Below, one piece after another: positions 20,822-31,880 of a DNA stretch of 64,000 nt. The notes under the pieces were generated by a model. That model saw only the letters and a program-made list of their open reading frames with translations, did not search any database and had not been told where the DNA came from. The position numbers were made by a program, and so were the translations under genes. The stretch comes from Gilliamella sp. App6-5. Lineage in GTDB: Bacteria > Pseudomonadota > Gammaproteobacteria > Enterobacterales > Orbaceae. Where the stretch lies: the NCBI RefSeq assembly GCF_001690525.1, contig NZ_LZGT01000088.1, positions 22,484 to 86,483 of the forward strand, in the 5' to 3' direction. Positions within the stretch are counted from its first letter, which is position 1; each line of letters opens with the position of its first letter.

Positions 20822-21820
20822 TTATGGTAACTCATCAATATTTAACGGAAAATGGCAAGCAACAGAACGATCTTTTATCGGTAGTAATTCGGGTGCTTGA
20901 ATACATTTTTTTTGTGCATAAGGACATCGTGGTCCTAATCGACAGCCTATGGGTAAATGCTCCAATGATGGAATCACACCGGGTAAGGTATTTAACGGAC
21001 TTTTATGTGGCATTGCTTTACCAAAATCAGGGATTGCATAAATCAGCGCCTGAGTATAAGGATGATAAGGTGATTTAATTAAATCTTCGCTATTAGCAAC
21101 TTCAACGGTTTGTCCACAATATAGGACATTGATACGGTCAGTCCATCTGGTTACCATTTGCAAATCATGGCTGATAAGCAAGATAGTAGTCCCCATATTT
21201 TGATTCATACTAGCGAGCAACCTAAAAATTTGTGCTTCGGTAGTGGCTTCCATTGCATTGGTTGGTTCATCAGCAATAAGTAGCTTTGGCTGATTAGCCA
21301 ACGCAATGGCTATCATGACTTTCTGACATTCGCCTTCGGTTAATTCAAACGGATAGGACTTTAATATCTCTTTGTGATTCTTAATTCCTACCCGATGCAA
21401 TAACTCAATCGCTCGATGCTTACGCCAAAATAATCGCTGCCACCAATGCCCTTTAAATGTTCTTCTTGGAATTGCAGTGATTAACTGTTGCCCAACTTTC
21501 ATAGAGGGATCTAAACAAGATTGTGGTTCTTGAAATATCATCGAGATATTGGCACTAATCACTTTTCGGCGTTGTCTAGGAGAGAGTTTAAGTAAATCAA
21601 TATCATTAAAATAAATACGATCGGCTGAAATCTTCCAGTTATGATTAGTTACCCCTAAGATAGCTTTAGCGATAAGGCTTTTTCCTGAGCCTGATTCACC
21701 AACCAAGCCTCGAATTTCACCTTCTGACAACTTCAAATTAACCCGATCAATTGCGCGCAAAAGACCCTCTGGCGTAATAAACTCAATGGTTAAATTTCGA
21801 ATATCTAATAATGCCATCAT
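20822..21820 (-). CDS. sapD: ABC transporter ATP-binding protein SapD
   Basis: The second ATPase of the Sap transporter, 332 residues (E. coli 330). Walker A is GESGSGKS at about residues 41-48. The ABC signature is degenerate ([19 protein letters not shown]), as it is in known SapD, followed by [13 protein letters not shown]-terminal oligopeptide-type region with [14 protein letters not shown] carries clustered cysteines typical of Opp/Dpp ATPases. Its ATG overlaps the sapC stop (TAATG), which indicates coupling. Confidence 0.93.
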   Translation of the reverse strand: MMALLDIRNLTIEFITPEGLLRAIDRVNLKLSEGEIRGLVGESGSGKSLIAKAILGVTNHNWKISADRIYFNDIDLLKLSPRQRRKVISANISMIFQEPQSCLDPSMKVGQQLITAIPRRTFKGHWWQRLFWRKHRAIELLHRVGIKNHKEILKSYPFELTEGECQKVMIAIALANQPKLLIADEPTNAMEATTEAQIFRLLASMNQNMGTTILLISHDLQMVTRWTDRINVLYCGQTVEVANSEDLIKSPYHPYTQALIYAIPDFGKAMPHKSPLNTLPGVIPSLEHLPIGCRLGPRCPYAQKKCIQAPELLPIKDRSVACHFPLNIDELP

Positions 21821-22680
21821 TAAGTTCCTGCTCGCCGGCCATATAATCCAAAGTTGAATAAATACACCAAAATAATTGTAGCTGAAACCGCAATTCCTGG
21901 AGATAAAAAGGCCAAATAATTAATAGCAATGATATCTTTCATTTGAAACATCATCATTCCCAAATCAGGTCTGGAAACATCATTAGCAAAGCCTAAAAAA
22001 GTTATTGTGGTAACTGACAAAATAACCGATCCAAACAATGAAACAATTTCGGTCAGATAAAGAGGTAAAATGTTAGGTAGAATATAATGATTTAAAATTG
22101 AAAACGAAGATAGTCCATCAAGTCTATAGGCCGTAATATACGTTTTATTCCATTCGTTGATAACACGTTGATGGATATTGTAAATAAAGCGTGGGGAATA
22201 AGATAATCCAATCACCAATAACATATTAGTAATATTATCTTTTAATAATAAGCTAATCACAATCACACCAAGTAACGGCGGTACCACCATACAGAATTTA
22301 AAAACGAACAATACAAAAGGGCGTATAAATGATATAAAAAACATCAAATAATTAATTATCCCGCCAATGGCAACCACATAAAATACTGCTTTTAACGTCA
22401 TTGTCATAGTTGAACGATAACCAATTAACAAATAATTAAAAATATCTTGCCCTTTCGCGTTGGTACCGAGTATATGATTGATATCACCACTAGACCACCA
22501 AGCAGGTGGCAATAAAGCAGGGTAACTAGGGTTTAAATGAGCATGAAAAAACCATTGAGTTGATAATGCTACAAATGTAATCGCCAATATGCCATAAAAG
22601 CCAACAATTAAGTAAAGATTGCTGTGCAACCGACTAAAGCTTAACTTTAGACCTTTTATTAACCTAGCTAGCCTAGACAT
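21820..22680 (-). CDS. sapC: ABC transporter permease SapC
   Basis: A 286-residue permease with about six membrane segments and the OppC-like N-terminal part. The conserved region [19 protein letters not shown] (about residues 56-74) and the EAA loop [20 protein letters not shown] mark it. The start chosen is ATG at 22680, which overlaps the sapB stop by 8 bp; the frame is open further upstream but inside sapB. It is probably translated by coupling with sapB. Confidence 0.9.
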   Translation of the reverse strand: MSRLARLIKGLKLSFSRLHSNLYLIVGFYGILAITFVALSTQWFFHAHLNPSYPALLPPAWWSSGDINHILGTNAKGQDIFNYLLIGYRSTMTMTLKAVFYVVAIGGIINYLMFFISFIRPFVLFVFKFCMVVPPLLGVIVISLLLKDNITNMLLVIGLSYSPRFIYNIHQRVINEWNKTYITAYRLDGLSSFSILNHYILPNILPLYLTEIVSLFGSVILSVTTITFLGFANDVSRPDLGMMMFQMKDIIAINYLAFLSPGIAVSATIILVYLFNFGLYGRRAGT

Positions 22681-23608
22681 AATGTTCCTTATGACGCAAA
22701 GGATAAATAACAACTGCCGAAATTTCACCTAATAGCGCCAATAAACTGATAACAGTGCCACAAGCTAGAATAGCAATAGAAATAATAAAATAATTATGAT
22801 GGTGATAAGCAATCATCACCCATTGCCCTAGTCCTACTCGATTAAATAAAATTTCAATAACCATAGTTGAAAACAACAGTGTTGTCGTATTATACGTCAA
22901 TTGTGGAATGGTCGCAGGAATAGCATTAGGTAATAAGTGCCGACATAAAATTTTAAATGGTGATCTTTCCCGAATAATTGCCATTTTGATAAAATTCTGC
23001 CTAGCTGTACTTTTTACATTTTGACTGACTAATTGAATAGTCATAATGCTTGGTTGAATGGCTAAAATCATGATCGGCAAAAGCAAATAGTGAAGCTGCT
23101 CAAATAATACCTGCCATTGAAATGTCTGTGATGAAACAAAAATATCCAATAACGAAGTACCCGCAACTGCTGGTGACATATCGAAATTCATCGATACCGA
23201 CCAAGTTGGTGATAACCAATACATGACGATAATTACAAACATAACAATAGGACAAGAATATAATAATAAAGATCCTAAGCGAATCGTACTATTTAACCAA
23301 GTAAAATTACTAAGACCAAGAAAAATACCCAAAGGTAATCCAATCAGTAAAGCAACAAATAACGCAAGAATACAAAGTTCAAATGTAGCCAATAATGTAT
23401 GAAAAAACGGGATCGTTTCACCAGTTAATAATCTGAATTGGCCTTGTAGTAACTGCTTAAAAAAAACACTGTAGGCATCAATAAAACTGAGGTTGTTAAA
23501 GTTAAACGTTGAATGAGGGGTAAAATAGACTAAACAAAAGCTAATCTGAGCCAACACGCAGATAATAAACAAAAACGCGACTATTTTTTTGAAAATATAG
23601 ATAATCAT
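22673..23608 (-). CDS. sapB: ABC transporter permease SapB
   Basis: A 311-residue OppB-type permease with an N-terminal membrane anchor and about five further segments. The EAA loop is in IIRERSPFKILCRHLLPNAI at about residues 213-232, followed by NRVGLGQWVMIA. It is the first gene of sapBCDF. The solute-binding gene sapA, which normally comes first, is absent: upstream lies rne after 71 bp. This would fit an exporter role that needs no binding protein, or a SapA encoded elsewhere. Confidence 0.9.
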   Translation of the reverse strand: MIIYIFKKIVAFLFIICVLAQISFCLVYFTPHSTFNFNNLSFIDAYSVFFKQLLQGQFRLLTGETIPFFHTLLATFELCILALFVALLIGLPLGIFLGLSNFTWLNSTIRLGSLLLYSCPIVMFVIIVMYWLSPTWSVSMNFDMSPAVAGTSLLDIFVSSQTFQWQVLFEQLHYLLLPIMILAIQPSIMTIQLVSQNVKSTARQNFIKMAIIRERSPFKILCRHLLPNAIPATIPQLTYNTTTLLFSTMVIEILFNRVGLGQWVMIAYHHHNYFIISIAILACGTVISLLALLGEISAVVIYPLRHKEHYV

Positions 23609-23638
23609 TGTTTATCTTTATAGATATTATAAGTAAAT

Positions 23639-23672
23639 AAAACACGGCGACATAATCACATCACCGTGTTTT
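23639..23672 (-). terminator. rne-sapB intergenic terminator
   Basis: A 9-bp stem (AAAACACGG with CCGTGTTTT) extended by three further pairs, one of them G-U, around a 10-base loop. It lies 8 bp after the rne stop. The tract that follows is TTATTTAC, only moderately T-rich, so termination may be partial and let sapBCDF be read from rne. Confidence 0.6.
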
Positions 23673-23679
23673 AATCTAT

Positions 23680-26361
23680 TTATTGGTTATCCGGAATCAC
23701 CGGTTTACTTGCTGCGGCATAAGCATGATCTTGAGCACTTAGGCCACCGGCATTACCTTTACCTTCAAAACGATAATTTAACTCTTCGCGTGATTTTATG
23801 CCAATAGCAGAAGTCACATATTCTGGCGCGGGAGCTTTAGTCATTGCTGAAGAAGAATAACCTATTGATTGTGAATTAGTAATGACCAAATCAATATTAT
23901 GACTATTTTGCTGACTATCTTTAAAATCTTCTTTAGCATCAATAAATGACGAACTTTTTGATGCATCATCCACAGTAACAGCGTCATTTAGGTTCGCTTC
24001 ATTTTTAACAATGACAGGAAGTAAAAGTGAAGGGATGACAGGTACCACAATATTTGGTTCGTCATTCGTTATTTGACTGTAATCAACAGCAACTCGACCT
24101 AAAGCTAATTCTAATGACGCTGCAGCAAATGGTAACGGCATTGGCGACTGTTTTAGGTCGACATTACGAACACGGCGTTTATTATTACGTTGACCATTCA
24201 TTCGTAAATGTCTTGACGTACGCCGCTGACGCTTCGGTTGATATTCCGAAATAATAGTGTCTTTAGAGTGTTCAGAGACAATAATTGGTAATAACAAAGA
24301 AGGAATAATGACTCTTTCTTGTTCAACTTGCATCGTAGTATCAGCATTTTTGATACGAACACTTTTAGTTAAAGCGCGTTGTTGGCGTCTTGTTTTCGCT
24401 TCACGTTGTTTCGGTTGTACCACTTCACTCGCAACTCTATCTGCCTTAATATTATTTTCTGAGTTTGACAAATGAGTATTTGCATTATTATTTTGTCTAG
24501 CTCGACGATGATTATTTCGACTCGACTCTTTGATCTCCTCTGTAGAGCCTACAGTATTGCCTGCTACATTATTGTTTCTGTTATTGCGTTGACGTCGATT
24601 GTTGGAACGTTGATTATCTCGTCTTTTTACCATTTTGGGTTTAACCTCTGGTTGAGGTTCTGGTTTTTCTGTCACAAACAGTTTACGTAGCTTACCAAAG
24701 AATCCGCTAAACAAACTGCCTGATTTTTTCGTTTTTGGCTCGACTTTTTCTTTTGGCGCTACACATGCTTCAACTTTAGGGCCTGATAATACGGCTTGTT
24801 CAACAATAACTTCCACAGCTTGCTGTTCATCTTCCTCTTCTTCAAATTCACGAATCAGTTTTGGAAGATTATAACTCAGTACATCCGTTTCTTCGCCTCT
24901 ACGCTTACGAATCACTTTATAAAGTGGTGTTTCCATCTCTTCATCACCAGCAATCACAATTTTGACATCAGGATGCATGCTTTCAATATTAGTGATAGCG
25001 CGACGTTTTTCGTTGAGTAAATAGCTTGCTATTGGTACTGGAACGATGACATCGATTTGTACAGTATTATCTTTCATCGCTTCTTCTTGAATTAATCGAA
25101 GAATCGATAAAGACAATGAGTTATTATCACGAACCGTACCCGTTCCTTGACAACGCGGGCAAATATGATGAGTTGCTTCGCGTAATGACGGGCTTAAACG
25201 TTGACGAGACATTTCAAGCAAACCAAAACGAGAAATACGAGTCGTTTGGATACGCGCACGATCAGTCTTCATCGCTTCTTTAAGGCGATTTTCTACTTCA
25301 CGCTGATTGCGAATTGGTGTCATATCAATAAAATCGATAACAATCAACCCCCCTAAGTCGCGTAAGCGCAGTTGACGCGCGATTTCTTCGGCTGCTTCAA
25401 GGTTAGTATTAAATGCGGTTTCTTCAATATCGCTACCACGAATTGATTTAGCTGAGTTAATATCAATAGCGGTGAGCGCTTCTGTCGCATCAATCACAAT
25501 TGAACCACCAGAGGGTAAGCGAACTTCACGCTGGAATGCCGACTCAATTTGACCTTCAATTTGGAAATGATTAAATAATGGAACATCCCCTTCATAAAGT
25601 TTTAAGCGACTAACGTACTCAACACGCCCTAAGTCAGCTAATCGTTTTTTAGCCATTTCAAGGACTTTAGGATTATCAATTAAAATATCGCCGACATCAT
25701 CACGCAAATAATCACGAAATGCTCGCGTAATAATATCGCTTTCTTTATGAATTAAACTTGGCGCAGGATGCTTTTTTGCCTCATTTTGAATGGCAGTCCA
25801 ATAGTTAACTAATGCGTCTAAATCTTGTTGCAACTCTTCTTGGCTTTTACCCACCCCTGCGGTTCGAGCTATCACGCCCATACCTTTAGGTTTTTCGATA
25901 GCATCAATAATACGTTTAAGATCGGCTCTTTCCTCACCTTCTATACGGCGCGAAACACCGCCAGCACGAGGATCATTAGGCATCAAAACTAAATAACTAC
26001 CAGCTAAGCTGATATAGGTCGTTAAAGCTGCACCTTTTTTGCCGCGAATCTCTTTTTCAATTTGGATAAGAACTTCTTGACCTTCCTGTAGATGTTTAAT
26101 ACTACGGCGACCTGAAATATTAGATGGGAAATAGCTTTCAGCAATCTCTTTTAAAGGTAAAAATCCATCACGTTCACCACCATAAGAAACAAACGCTGCT
26201 TCTAAGCTTGGATTGATTTTAGTAATTTTACCTTTATAAATATTGGCTTTCTTTTGTTCATGACCAAGGCTTTCGATATCTAAATCATATAAGCGCTGAC
26301 CATCAACAAGCGCAACGCGCAGCTCTTCTTGCTGGGTTGCGTTGATTAACATTCTTTTCAT
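23680..26361 (-). CDS. rne: Ribonuclease E
   Basis: The essential endonuclease and scaffold of the RNA degradosome. It has 893 residues (E. coli 1061). The catalytic half shows the S1 domain ([20 protein letters not shown], about 38-57), the DNase I-like site with [16 protein letters not shown] (Asp near 303) and [10 protein letters not shown] (Asp near 346), and the Zn-link CPRCQGTG near 404. The C-terminal half is disordered and basic ([20 protein letters not shown]), and ends with APAPEYV and FEGKGNAGG, which match the PNPase-binding end of the E. coli protein. The shorter scaffold suggests fewer partner sites. Confidence 0.95.
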   Translation of the reverse strand: MKRMLINATQQEELRVALVDGQRLYDLDIESLGHEQKKANIYKGKITKINPSLEAAFVSYGGERDGFLPLKEIAESYFPSNISGRRSIKHLQEGQEVLIQIEKEIRGKKGAALTTYISLAGSYLVLMPNDPRAGGVSRRIEGEERADLKRIIDAIEKPKGMGVIARTAGVGKSQEELQQDLDALVNYWTAIQNEAKKHPAPSLIHKESDIITRAFRDYLRDDVGDILIDNPKVLEMAKKRLADLGRVEYVSRLKLYEGDVPLFNHFQIEGQIESAFQREVRLPSGGSIVIDATEALTAIDINSAKSIRGSDIEETAFNTNLEAAEEIARQLRLRDLGGLIVIDFIDMTPIRNQREVENRLKEAMKTDRARIQTTRISRFGLLEMSRQRLSPSLREATHHICPRCQGTGTVRDNNSLSLSILRLIQEEAMKDNTVQIDVIVPVPIASYLLNEKRRAITNIESMHPDVKIVIAGDEEMETPLYKVIRKRRGEETDVLSYNLPKLIREFEEEEDEQQAVEVIVEQAVLSGPKVEACVAPKEKVEPKTKKSGSLFSGFFGKLRKLFVTEKPEPQPEVKPKMVKRRDNQRSNNRRQRNNRNNNVAGNTVGSTEEIKESSRNNHRRARQNNNANTHLSNSENNIKADRVASEVVQPKQREAKTRRQQRALTKSVRIKNADTTMQVEQERVIIPSLLLPIIVSEHSKDTIISEYQPKRQRRTSRHLRMNGQRNNKRRVRNVDLKQSPMPLPFAAASLELALGRVAVDYSQITNDEPNIVVPVIPSLLLPVIVKNEANLNDAVTVDDASKSSSFIDAKEDFKDSQQNSHNIDLVITNSQSIGYSSSAMTKAPAPEYVTSAIGIKSREELNYRFEGKGNAGGLSAQDHAYAAASKPVIPDNQ

Positions 26362-26362
26362 T

Positions 26363-26404
26363 ATTCTACACTCTTGATTAATCTTAATTAACTGTAGGTA
26401 GAAT
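26363..26404 (-). promoter_or_regulatory. Inverted repeat immediately upstream of rne
   Basis: ATTCTAC at 26363-26369 and GTAGAAT at 26398-26404 could pair and would place the rne start codon at the foot of the stem, with 28 bases in the loop. In E. coli, RNase E controls its own mRNA through stems in the 5' leader. This is a candidate for such an element, not a proven one. Confidence 0.35.
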
Positions 26405-27100
26405 CTTATTATTGATAAGTGATTATTTTAACAATGATGAATAATGGTACTTAACTAAATATTTGTATACAGCATTCATTATTTTATTTATGTTATTTTT
26501 GTTATTATTTTATGTGAATCCGATACCGCTTACACCACATCAATATAATACATTAAGCAAAATATTAAATTAAAAAGCACTAAATACTTTACAAAAAAAC
26601 TAATTGTATAATTTATTGACGCTATGAACATGGTTAATTTGCAACCCACAGTATTTTACCGATTTTGGCAAACAAACTAAATCTTTATGTAATTGTTTAA
26701 AATAAACATATTATCTAATTATAATGATTCTACTTACGCTATTTTATTTTGACAAACTGTAATGTCTAACGCCATTGCTGCATTACAAGGATAAAATTAT
26801 CCCTCTCTATTATTAACGTTTCAGCCAAGGATAGCAAGCAAATTAAACTGGCTATTTTACAAACAGTTAAGCGGTCATTTTTCTCATTTTCAACTGTTGC
26901 GACCACATAATAAACAACTTAATTGATTTGCTTAAATTTTTATACTAAAACGTCTATTTACCTAAAACAGCTTTACAAGCTTTCTTACAAATTATCCAAT
27001 TCACAAAAATAAAACGTTGATGCGATTATGCATAGCAAAATTTAATCAGTATAATGACGATTAAATAACATGATAATTTGAATATGAGATATATTTGTTT
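26405..27100. other. Intergenic region between rne and syd
   Basis: About 700 AT-rich bases with no open frame of note. It holds a likely leftward rne promoter at 26727-26755, most of the rne leader, and at 26940-26975 a weak match to the small repeat found at 42671 and 45721. The syd promoter was not identified. Confidence 0.55.
26727..26755 (-). promoter_or_regulatory. Probable rne promoter
   Basis: On the minus strand TTGTCA, a 17-base spacer and TAGAAT, each box matching consensus in five of six positions. A start near 26720 would give an rne leader of about 360 bases, close to the 361-base leader of E. coli rne, which mediates autoregulation. Confidence 0.45.
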
Positions 27101-27634
27101 ATGAGCTCTACAGACAAAATCGCTTTACTTAATTTTACTACTCGTTGGATTAACCAATTCAACTTCGCACCATCAAGCGAAGAATTACATGCTATCCCCT
27201 CGCCTTGCATTTTAAAAACTCAGCAACTTACGGTATATTGGCAACCATTTTTATTGGAGCCACCAAGAGATCTCACAATTGCTGAACAAGTCATTGGCAT
27301 CACATTACACGCCTGCGCTCATTTTTTTTATGGCACACAATATGCTGGCAATATGACAGCTCAATTTGCCAATACCCATTTAACCTTAATTCAAGCATGG
27401 AATGATGATGATTTTGCAACGTTAGAACAAAATATAATTGCTCATTTATCTCAACAAAAAAAATTAAAACGCATACCAACCATTTTTATCGCATCGACGA
27501 ATGAAAGTACCGAAATAATTGCCATCAATAACTTAACAGGCGAAATTGTAAAAGAGGATTTGATTACGGGTGAATTAACCATCCTAGCGCACGATTTAAC
27601 CACTTTTTTAAATAAGCTAATTGTTACATGTTAA
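27101..27634 (+). CDS. syd: SecY-interacting protein Syd
   Basis: A cytoplasmic protein that binds SecY and is thought to monitor faulty translocons. The 177 residues (E. coli 181) include SEELHAIPSPCI at about residues 27-38, YWQPFLLEPP, and a middle part FFYGTQYAGNMTAQFANTHL that matches the family. The end GELTILAHDLTTFLNKL is also conserved. The start used is ATG at 27101; a TTG two codons earlier is open in frame. Confidence 0.9.
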   Translation: MSSTDKIALLNFTTRWINQFNFAPSSEELHAIPSPCILKTQQLTVYWQPFLLEPPRDLTIAEQVIGITLHACAHFFYGTQYAGNMTAQFANTHLTLIQAWNDDDFATLEQNIIAHLSQQKKLKRIPTIFIASTNESTEIIAINNLTGEIVKEDLITGELTILAHDLTTFLNKLIVTC

Positions 27635-27700
27635 ACAATAGCCGTTTAGCAATAATACAATACTTGTATACACCTTTTGCAAAAGTAACGATTATCAAAA

Positions 27701-27730
27701 TTGTATCTTACAAAATAATGTGTATATAAT
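27701..27730 (+). promoter_or_regulatory. aspC promoter
   Basis: TTGTAT at 27701-27706, an 18-base spacer and a consensus TATAAT at 27725-27730, 33 bp upstream of the aspC start. Confidence 0.55.
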
Positions 27731-27763
27731 GCGTTGAACGTCATTAGATCAGATAGGTGAATT

Positions 27764-28939
27764 ATGTTTGAATATTTAACAGCAGCTCCAGCCGATCCCA
27801 TTTTAGGGTTAGCCGATCTTTATAATAAGGATGAACGCACCAATAAAATTAATTTAAGTGTTGGTATTTACAAAGATGAAACCACCAAAACACCTATTTT
27901 AGAAAGTGTGAAAAAAGCAGAACATTTTTTATTAAATGACGAAACAACCAAAAGTTACTTAGCTATTGATGGCGTCAACGCTTTCAATCTTGCAACACAA
28001 ATTCTGCTTTTTGGTCGAGAAAATGAACGAGCAAGAACCGCACAAGCACCTGGCGGGACAGGGGCTTTACGCATCATGGCGGATTTTTTAGCTCGCCGGA
28101 CCAAAGTAAAACGTGTTTGGGTAAGTAATCCAACTTGGCCAAATCACCGTAGTGTATTTCAAACTGCTGGCCTTGAAGTCCGTGAATACCATTATTATAG
28201 TGCACAAACCCACTCTCTTGATTTTGATGCCATGATCAGTAGCTTAAACCAAGTTGTCGCTGGCGAAGCGGTATTGTTCCATGGCTGCTGTCATAACCCA
28301 TCAGGTATCGATCCAACCCCAGAACAATGGCAAGCAATTTCGGATTTAGCCTTAAAAAATGGCTGGTTACCACTATTTGATTTAGCTTATCAAGGCTTTG
28401 GGACAGGTGTCGAAGAAGACGTTTACGGATTAAGATTATTTGCGCAAAACCACCCTGAATTACTGATTGCGAGCTCATATTCAAAAAATTTTGGCCTCTA
28501 TAACGAACGCGTAGGCGCATTCACGTTAATTGCTGCAAATGCTGAAATTGCCGATCGCGCCTTTAGTCAAGTCAAAACAATTATTCGAGCTAATTACTCT
28601 AATCCACCTGCCCATGGTGCTAAAATTGTCTCTTATATTTTAAATAATGAAGAATTAAAAGAAGAGTGGATCGATGAATTAACTGGTATGCGGCAACGCA
28701 TTCACCGCATGCGACAACTATTTGTAAAAACATTACAAGATAAAGGAGCTAATCAAGATTTTAGCTTCATCGCCAAACAAAACGGTATGTTCTCGTTCAG
28801 TGGTTTGAACGAAGAACAGGTGCTCAAATTACGCCATGATTATGGTATCTATATTGTTAATTCAGGGCGTATCAATGTGGCAGGTATGACATTAGATAAC
28901 ATGTCCAGACTTTGCGAATCGATTGTTGAAGTGCTATAA
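27764..28939 (+). CDS. aspC: Aspartate aminotransferase
   Basis: PLP enzyme that interconverts aspartate and oxaloacetate with glutamate/2-oxoglutarate. It has 391 residues (E. coli 396). The PLP lysine is in [16 protein letters not shown] (about residue 241), with [14 protein letters not shown] near 183 and [12 protein letters not shown] near 275. Its sequence follows E. coli AspC rather than TyrB, which is encoded separately at 41281-42480. It has its own promoter and a terminator at 28992. Confidence 0.95.
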   Translation: MFEYLTAAPADPILGLADLYNKDERTNKINLSVGIYKDETTKTPILESVKKAEHFLLNDETTKSYLAIDGVNAFNLATQILLFGRENERARTAQAPGGTGALRIMADFLARRTKVKRVWVSNPTWPNHRSVFQTAGLEVREYHYYSAQTHSLDFDAMISSLNQVVAGEAVLFHGCCHNPSGIDPTPEQWQAISDLALKNGWLPLFDLAYQGFGTGVEEDVYGLRLFAQNHPELLIASSYSKNFGLYNERVGAFTLIAANAEIADRAFSQVKTIIRANYSNPPAHGAKIVSYILNNEELKEEWIDELTGMRQRIHRMRQLFVKTLQDKGANQDFSFIAKQNGMFSFSGLNEEQVLKLRHDYGIYIVNSGRINVAGMTLDNMSRLCESIVEVL

Positions 28940-28991
28940 AAATTTTGATAATCCAATATTAAAACATGGTTAAAGCTATTGTTTAAGTCAC

Positions 28992-29027
28992 AAGAGAAAC
29001 CCTCAAATAACCTGAGTGTTTCTCTTT
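28992..29027 (+). terminator. aspC terminator
   Basis: A 9-bp stem (AAGAGAAAC with GTTTCTCTT) with an inner CTCA/TGAG stem and one internal mismatch, 52 bp after the aspC stop. The downstream tract is TTTGCTCTT, moderately T-rich. Confidence 0.65.
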
Positions 29028-29440
29028 GCTCTTATAAATTTGAGATAATTTTGATCATTAAAACACATTCAAAAAAAACATTGATTCTATTTAATTTTTT
29101 ACTATTAATATTTTTTCAAATCGCTTGTTTATATAAATGATAAACTATAAGAATTACTCTCATTTTTTACCGTAATTTGAAAAAACTGTAATACATAGAA
29201 ATAACGCCATATCCCAGATAAACAGTATGGCGCCTACATCATAAACAAAAATCACCGTTACCGATTTGACTAACCGCTTTAAGGTCAGTCTAGTCGTCCA
29301 ACCATTTATCGCACCGAAAAACCTGATTAAACATTAAATAACATGACGATCATTAAATATAAAACACGAAAATAGTTAGCATTATTTTCTAGGTGAGTTG
29401 TGTGCTTACTATGCGGTATTTATAAAATTGTTCACATTTT

Positions 29441-29632
29441 AGGTTATATTTTTTGTAAAAAATATTCAGGATTCTATACCGTTTCGTGATGAATTGAAAA
29501 TTTTCAGCATCTCATTTATAAAAACGGGTGATCGTTATCGCCTCAATTAACAATTTACCAAAGTTGCCAGCCCTAAAATAAATGGGTAAGTCGCGAGCGT
29601 GATACGTACCTTAATGGCGATGTAGCATAATT
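29441..29632 (+). repeat. Decayed coding repeat, copy 1
   Basis: Bases 29441-29490 are identical in 49 of 50 positions to 55561-55610. Read in frame, this gives VIFFVKNIQDSIPFRD, then DELKIFSISFIKTGDRYRLN and a stop; a stop also precedes the block. Similarity to copy 2 continues more weakly for about 140 bases. It is a remnant of a multi-copy gene of unknown family, and it lies 26 kb from its relatives. Confidence 0.7.
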
Positions 29633-29979
29633 GGCAAATAATTAGCGATTCAAAAAACAAAAAATAAAAGTTTTTATTTTGGTTATTTTTTCTTAGCTTA
29701 TCCTAATTTTTTACTTTTATTTTTAACTATTATTAAAACGATAGTTAACAATATGAAGCGAACAAAACAAAATCAATTGTTTTATAGTGTTTTACAAAAA
29801 GATAAATTTGTTTAGCGCACCCCATCCTCACGACTCAAAAAGTATCCTGATTATGACTCAAATCACCAAAATTGCCCATTTCCATTAATCTTTTATTCCA
29901 ATTAGTTATATCCATAGACAAACAGATTATTAGACGATCCCTCAATAATTACGAATAATTATTTAACAGGATAATAACC

Positions 29980-31359
29980 ATGATTGAGGATAGTTTGGTG
30001 GCGTCACATATTTTAGATTTTTTAATTTTAGGCAATAACTTTGGTACAAGCGAAATGAGATCGATCTGGTCAGAGCAAAATCGCTTGCAAAAACAAGTAG
30101 AGGTCGAAGTCGCTTTAGCTAAAGCAGAAGGCGAGCTAGGCGTTATTCCAACCGAAGCAGCCAATGCAATCATAGCCAAAGCCGATGCATCTAAACTATC
30201 AATTGAACACATTGCCGAAGAAGCGGCAAAAGCCAAACACTCGTTAATGTCGACCATTAACGCACTACAAAAACAAGTCGGTGATGCCGGTCAATATATT
30301 CATTACGGAGCAACCACACAAGATATTGTCGATACCGCAACTGTTTTACAATTAAAACAATCATTTGCAGTCATTGAACGCGATAGTAAACAAGTGGCAC
30401 TCGAACTAAAACGTTTAGCCAAACAGTATCAATATTTACCCATGGTTGGGCGTACACATGGCATGCAAGCACTTCCCACAACCTTTGGTTTTAAACTTGC
30501 GGTATGGTTAGATGAATTTATTCGGCACTTACAACGTTTAAGCGAAATCAAACAACGGGTATTAGTTGGGAATATTAGTGGCGCAATTTGTACTTATGCA
30601 TCAATGGGCAAGCTAGGACCACAAGTAGAATCGCGAGCGTTAATGTTACTCGGACTAAATACCCCTAATATTGGTTGGCAAGCAGCTCGTGATCGTTTTT
30701 CTGAATATGCATCAGTCATCGCACTAATCAGTGGCACATTAGGCAAAATAGGTAATGAATTTTATAACTTGATGCGTACTGAGATTAACGAAGTCGAAGA
30801 ACCTTTCTCGGCAGGAAAAATTGGCTCAACCACCATGCCACATAAACGCAACCCAGCAGCATTAGAAGGTTTAGCCAGTTTGACGGCTCCACTTTTAAAA
30901 AGCGTCGCGTTAATTCACGAATCAATGAAAGTTGAACATGAACGCGATGCCATGAGTTGGCGTGCCGAATGGATCGCACTACCCGAAATTAACCTTTACA
31001 TTTCAGCGCAATTGCAAACAGCCCTTGCCGTGCTTAAAGGTCTTAAAGTCAATGCTGATCGGATGTTGGCCAATTTATCACTGCAAAATGGCTTGCTGTT
31101 ATCAGAAAAAGTGATGTTCGAAATCGGTAAGCGATTAGGCAAACAAACCGCTCATCAGCTAGTTTACCAAAGCGCCATGAAAGCGTTTGAACAAAATCGA
31201 CCATTTAAAGAGATATTATTAGAAGATCCAAGCTTGAACCAAATATTGACCGAATCGGAACTTGATACTTGGTTAGATCCAATTAACTATCTTGGCTCTG
31301 CTCCTGAAAAAGTAGCACAAGTCATTCAATATGCTCAACAGTGTGGAGTATTAGCATGA
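29980..31359 (+). CDS. Fumarase/aspartase-superfamily lyase (adenylosuccinate lyase-like)
   Basis: A 459-residue C-N lyase of the aspartase/fumarase superfamily. The signature loop GSTTMPHKRNPAA is at about residues 285-297, with GRTHGMQALPTTFGFK near 160 and HYGATTQDIVDT near 108. The N-terminal NFGTSEMRSIWSEQNRLQKQ resembles the 3-carboxy-muconate cycloisomerase and adenylosuccinate lyase-like branch rather than housekeeping PurB. It is first in a tightly coupled operon with a GNAT protein and an amino acid ABC transporter; its stop overlaps the next start (ATGA). The substrate is probably an imported N-substituted amino acid, with fumarate as a product. That is inference from context. Confidence 0.8.
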   Translation: MIEDSLVASHILDFLILGNNFGTSEMRSIWSEQNRLQKQVEVEVALAKAEGELGVIPTEAANAIIAKADASKLSIEHIAEEAAKAKHSLMSTINALQKQVGDAGQYIHYGATTQDIVDTATVLQLKQSFAVIERDSKQVALELKRLAKQYQYLPMVGRTHGMQALPTTFGFKLAVWLDEFIRHLQRLSEIKQRVLVGNISGAICTYASMGKLGPQVESRALMLLGLNTPNIGWQAARDRFSEYASVIALISGTLGKIGNEFYNLMRTEINEVEEPFSAGKIGSTTMPHKRNPAALEGLASLTAPLLKSVALIHESMKVEHERDAMSWRAEWIALPEINLYISAQLQTALAVLKGLKVNADRMLANLSLQNGLLLSEKVMFEIGKRLGKQTAHQLVYQSAMKAFEQNRPFKEILLEDPSLNQILTESELDTWLDPINYLGSAPEKVAQVIQYAQQCGVLA

Positions 31360-31880
31360 GCTTTCGCTTAATGACTGATAAAGATATTCCAGCTTATCAG
31401 GCACTACTGCATAGTGCTTATCAAGCCACAACTGAATTAGGCATTCATTTTGCCGCAGCGACAGTCATGCAACCGCAGATTGCTGAGCATATTGCATCGA
31501 ATGCCGTGTATCTATTTGAAAAAGATGATGAGCTACTATCAACCTTAAGCATTCGCTTTCCGTGGGGCAATAACCCAGGACCTTATGGGTTACCCCATTT
31601 AGGTTGGTTTGCAACCGATCCACGTTATAAAGGTCAAGGCTATGGTAATGCATTATGGGATTTTGTTGAACAGCAAATTTTAATTAACCAACTAAAGTTA
31701 CCCGCTGTCACGTTAGGCACTGCCGCAAATCATCCATGGCTTGCCCAAACGTATATGAATAAAGGTTATAAAAAAATAGGGCAAGCGGATTTAACACCCG
31801 ATCATACCACGCTCTATTTTGAAAAAATCTTAAATCATAAAAGCTATACCGAATGGAAAAAAAGGAGTAATAAACAATGA
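31356..31880 (+). CDS. GNAT-family acetyltransferase
   Basis: A 174-residue N-acetyltransferase. The acetyl-CoA binding motif A is visible as GWFATDPRYKGQGYGNALW at about residues 87-105, and the C-terminal part (AANHPWLAQTYMNKGYKKIG) matches the GNAT beta6-beta7 region. It starts inside the lyase stop codon (ATGA) and ends in an ATGA overlap with the binding-protein gene, so it belongs to the operon. It may modify an intermediate or detoxify an analogue; the substrate is unknown. Confidence 0.8.
   Translation: MSFRLMTDKDIPAYQALLHSAYQATTELGIHFAAATVMQPQIAEHIASNAVYLFEKDDELLSTLSIRFPWGNNPGPYGLPHLGWFATDPRYKGQGYGNALWDFVEQQILINQLKLPAVTLGTAANHPWLAQTYMNKGYKKIGQADLTPDHTTLYFEKILNHKSYTEWKKRSNKQ

Larger units (their letters stand above)
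28940..29979. other. 1-kb intergenic region with decayed repeat
   Basis: No intact gene in about 1040 bases. It holds the aspC terminator, a CGCCATA/TATGGCG inverted repeat at 29205-29232, and a decayed copy of a repeat with coding character at 29441-29632 whose closest relatives are in the Rhs region at 55.5-55.9 kb. The promoter of the lyase operon must lie in the last part but was not recognised. Confidence 0.6.
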
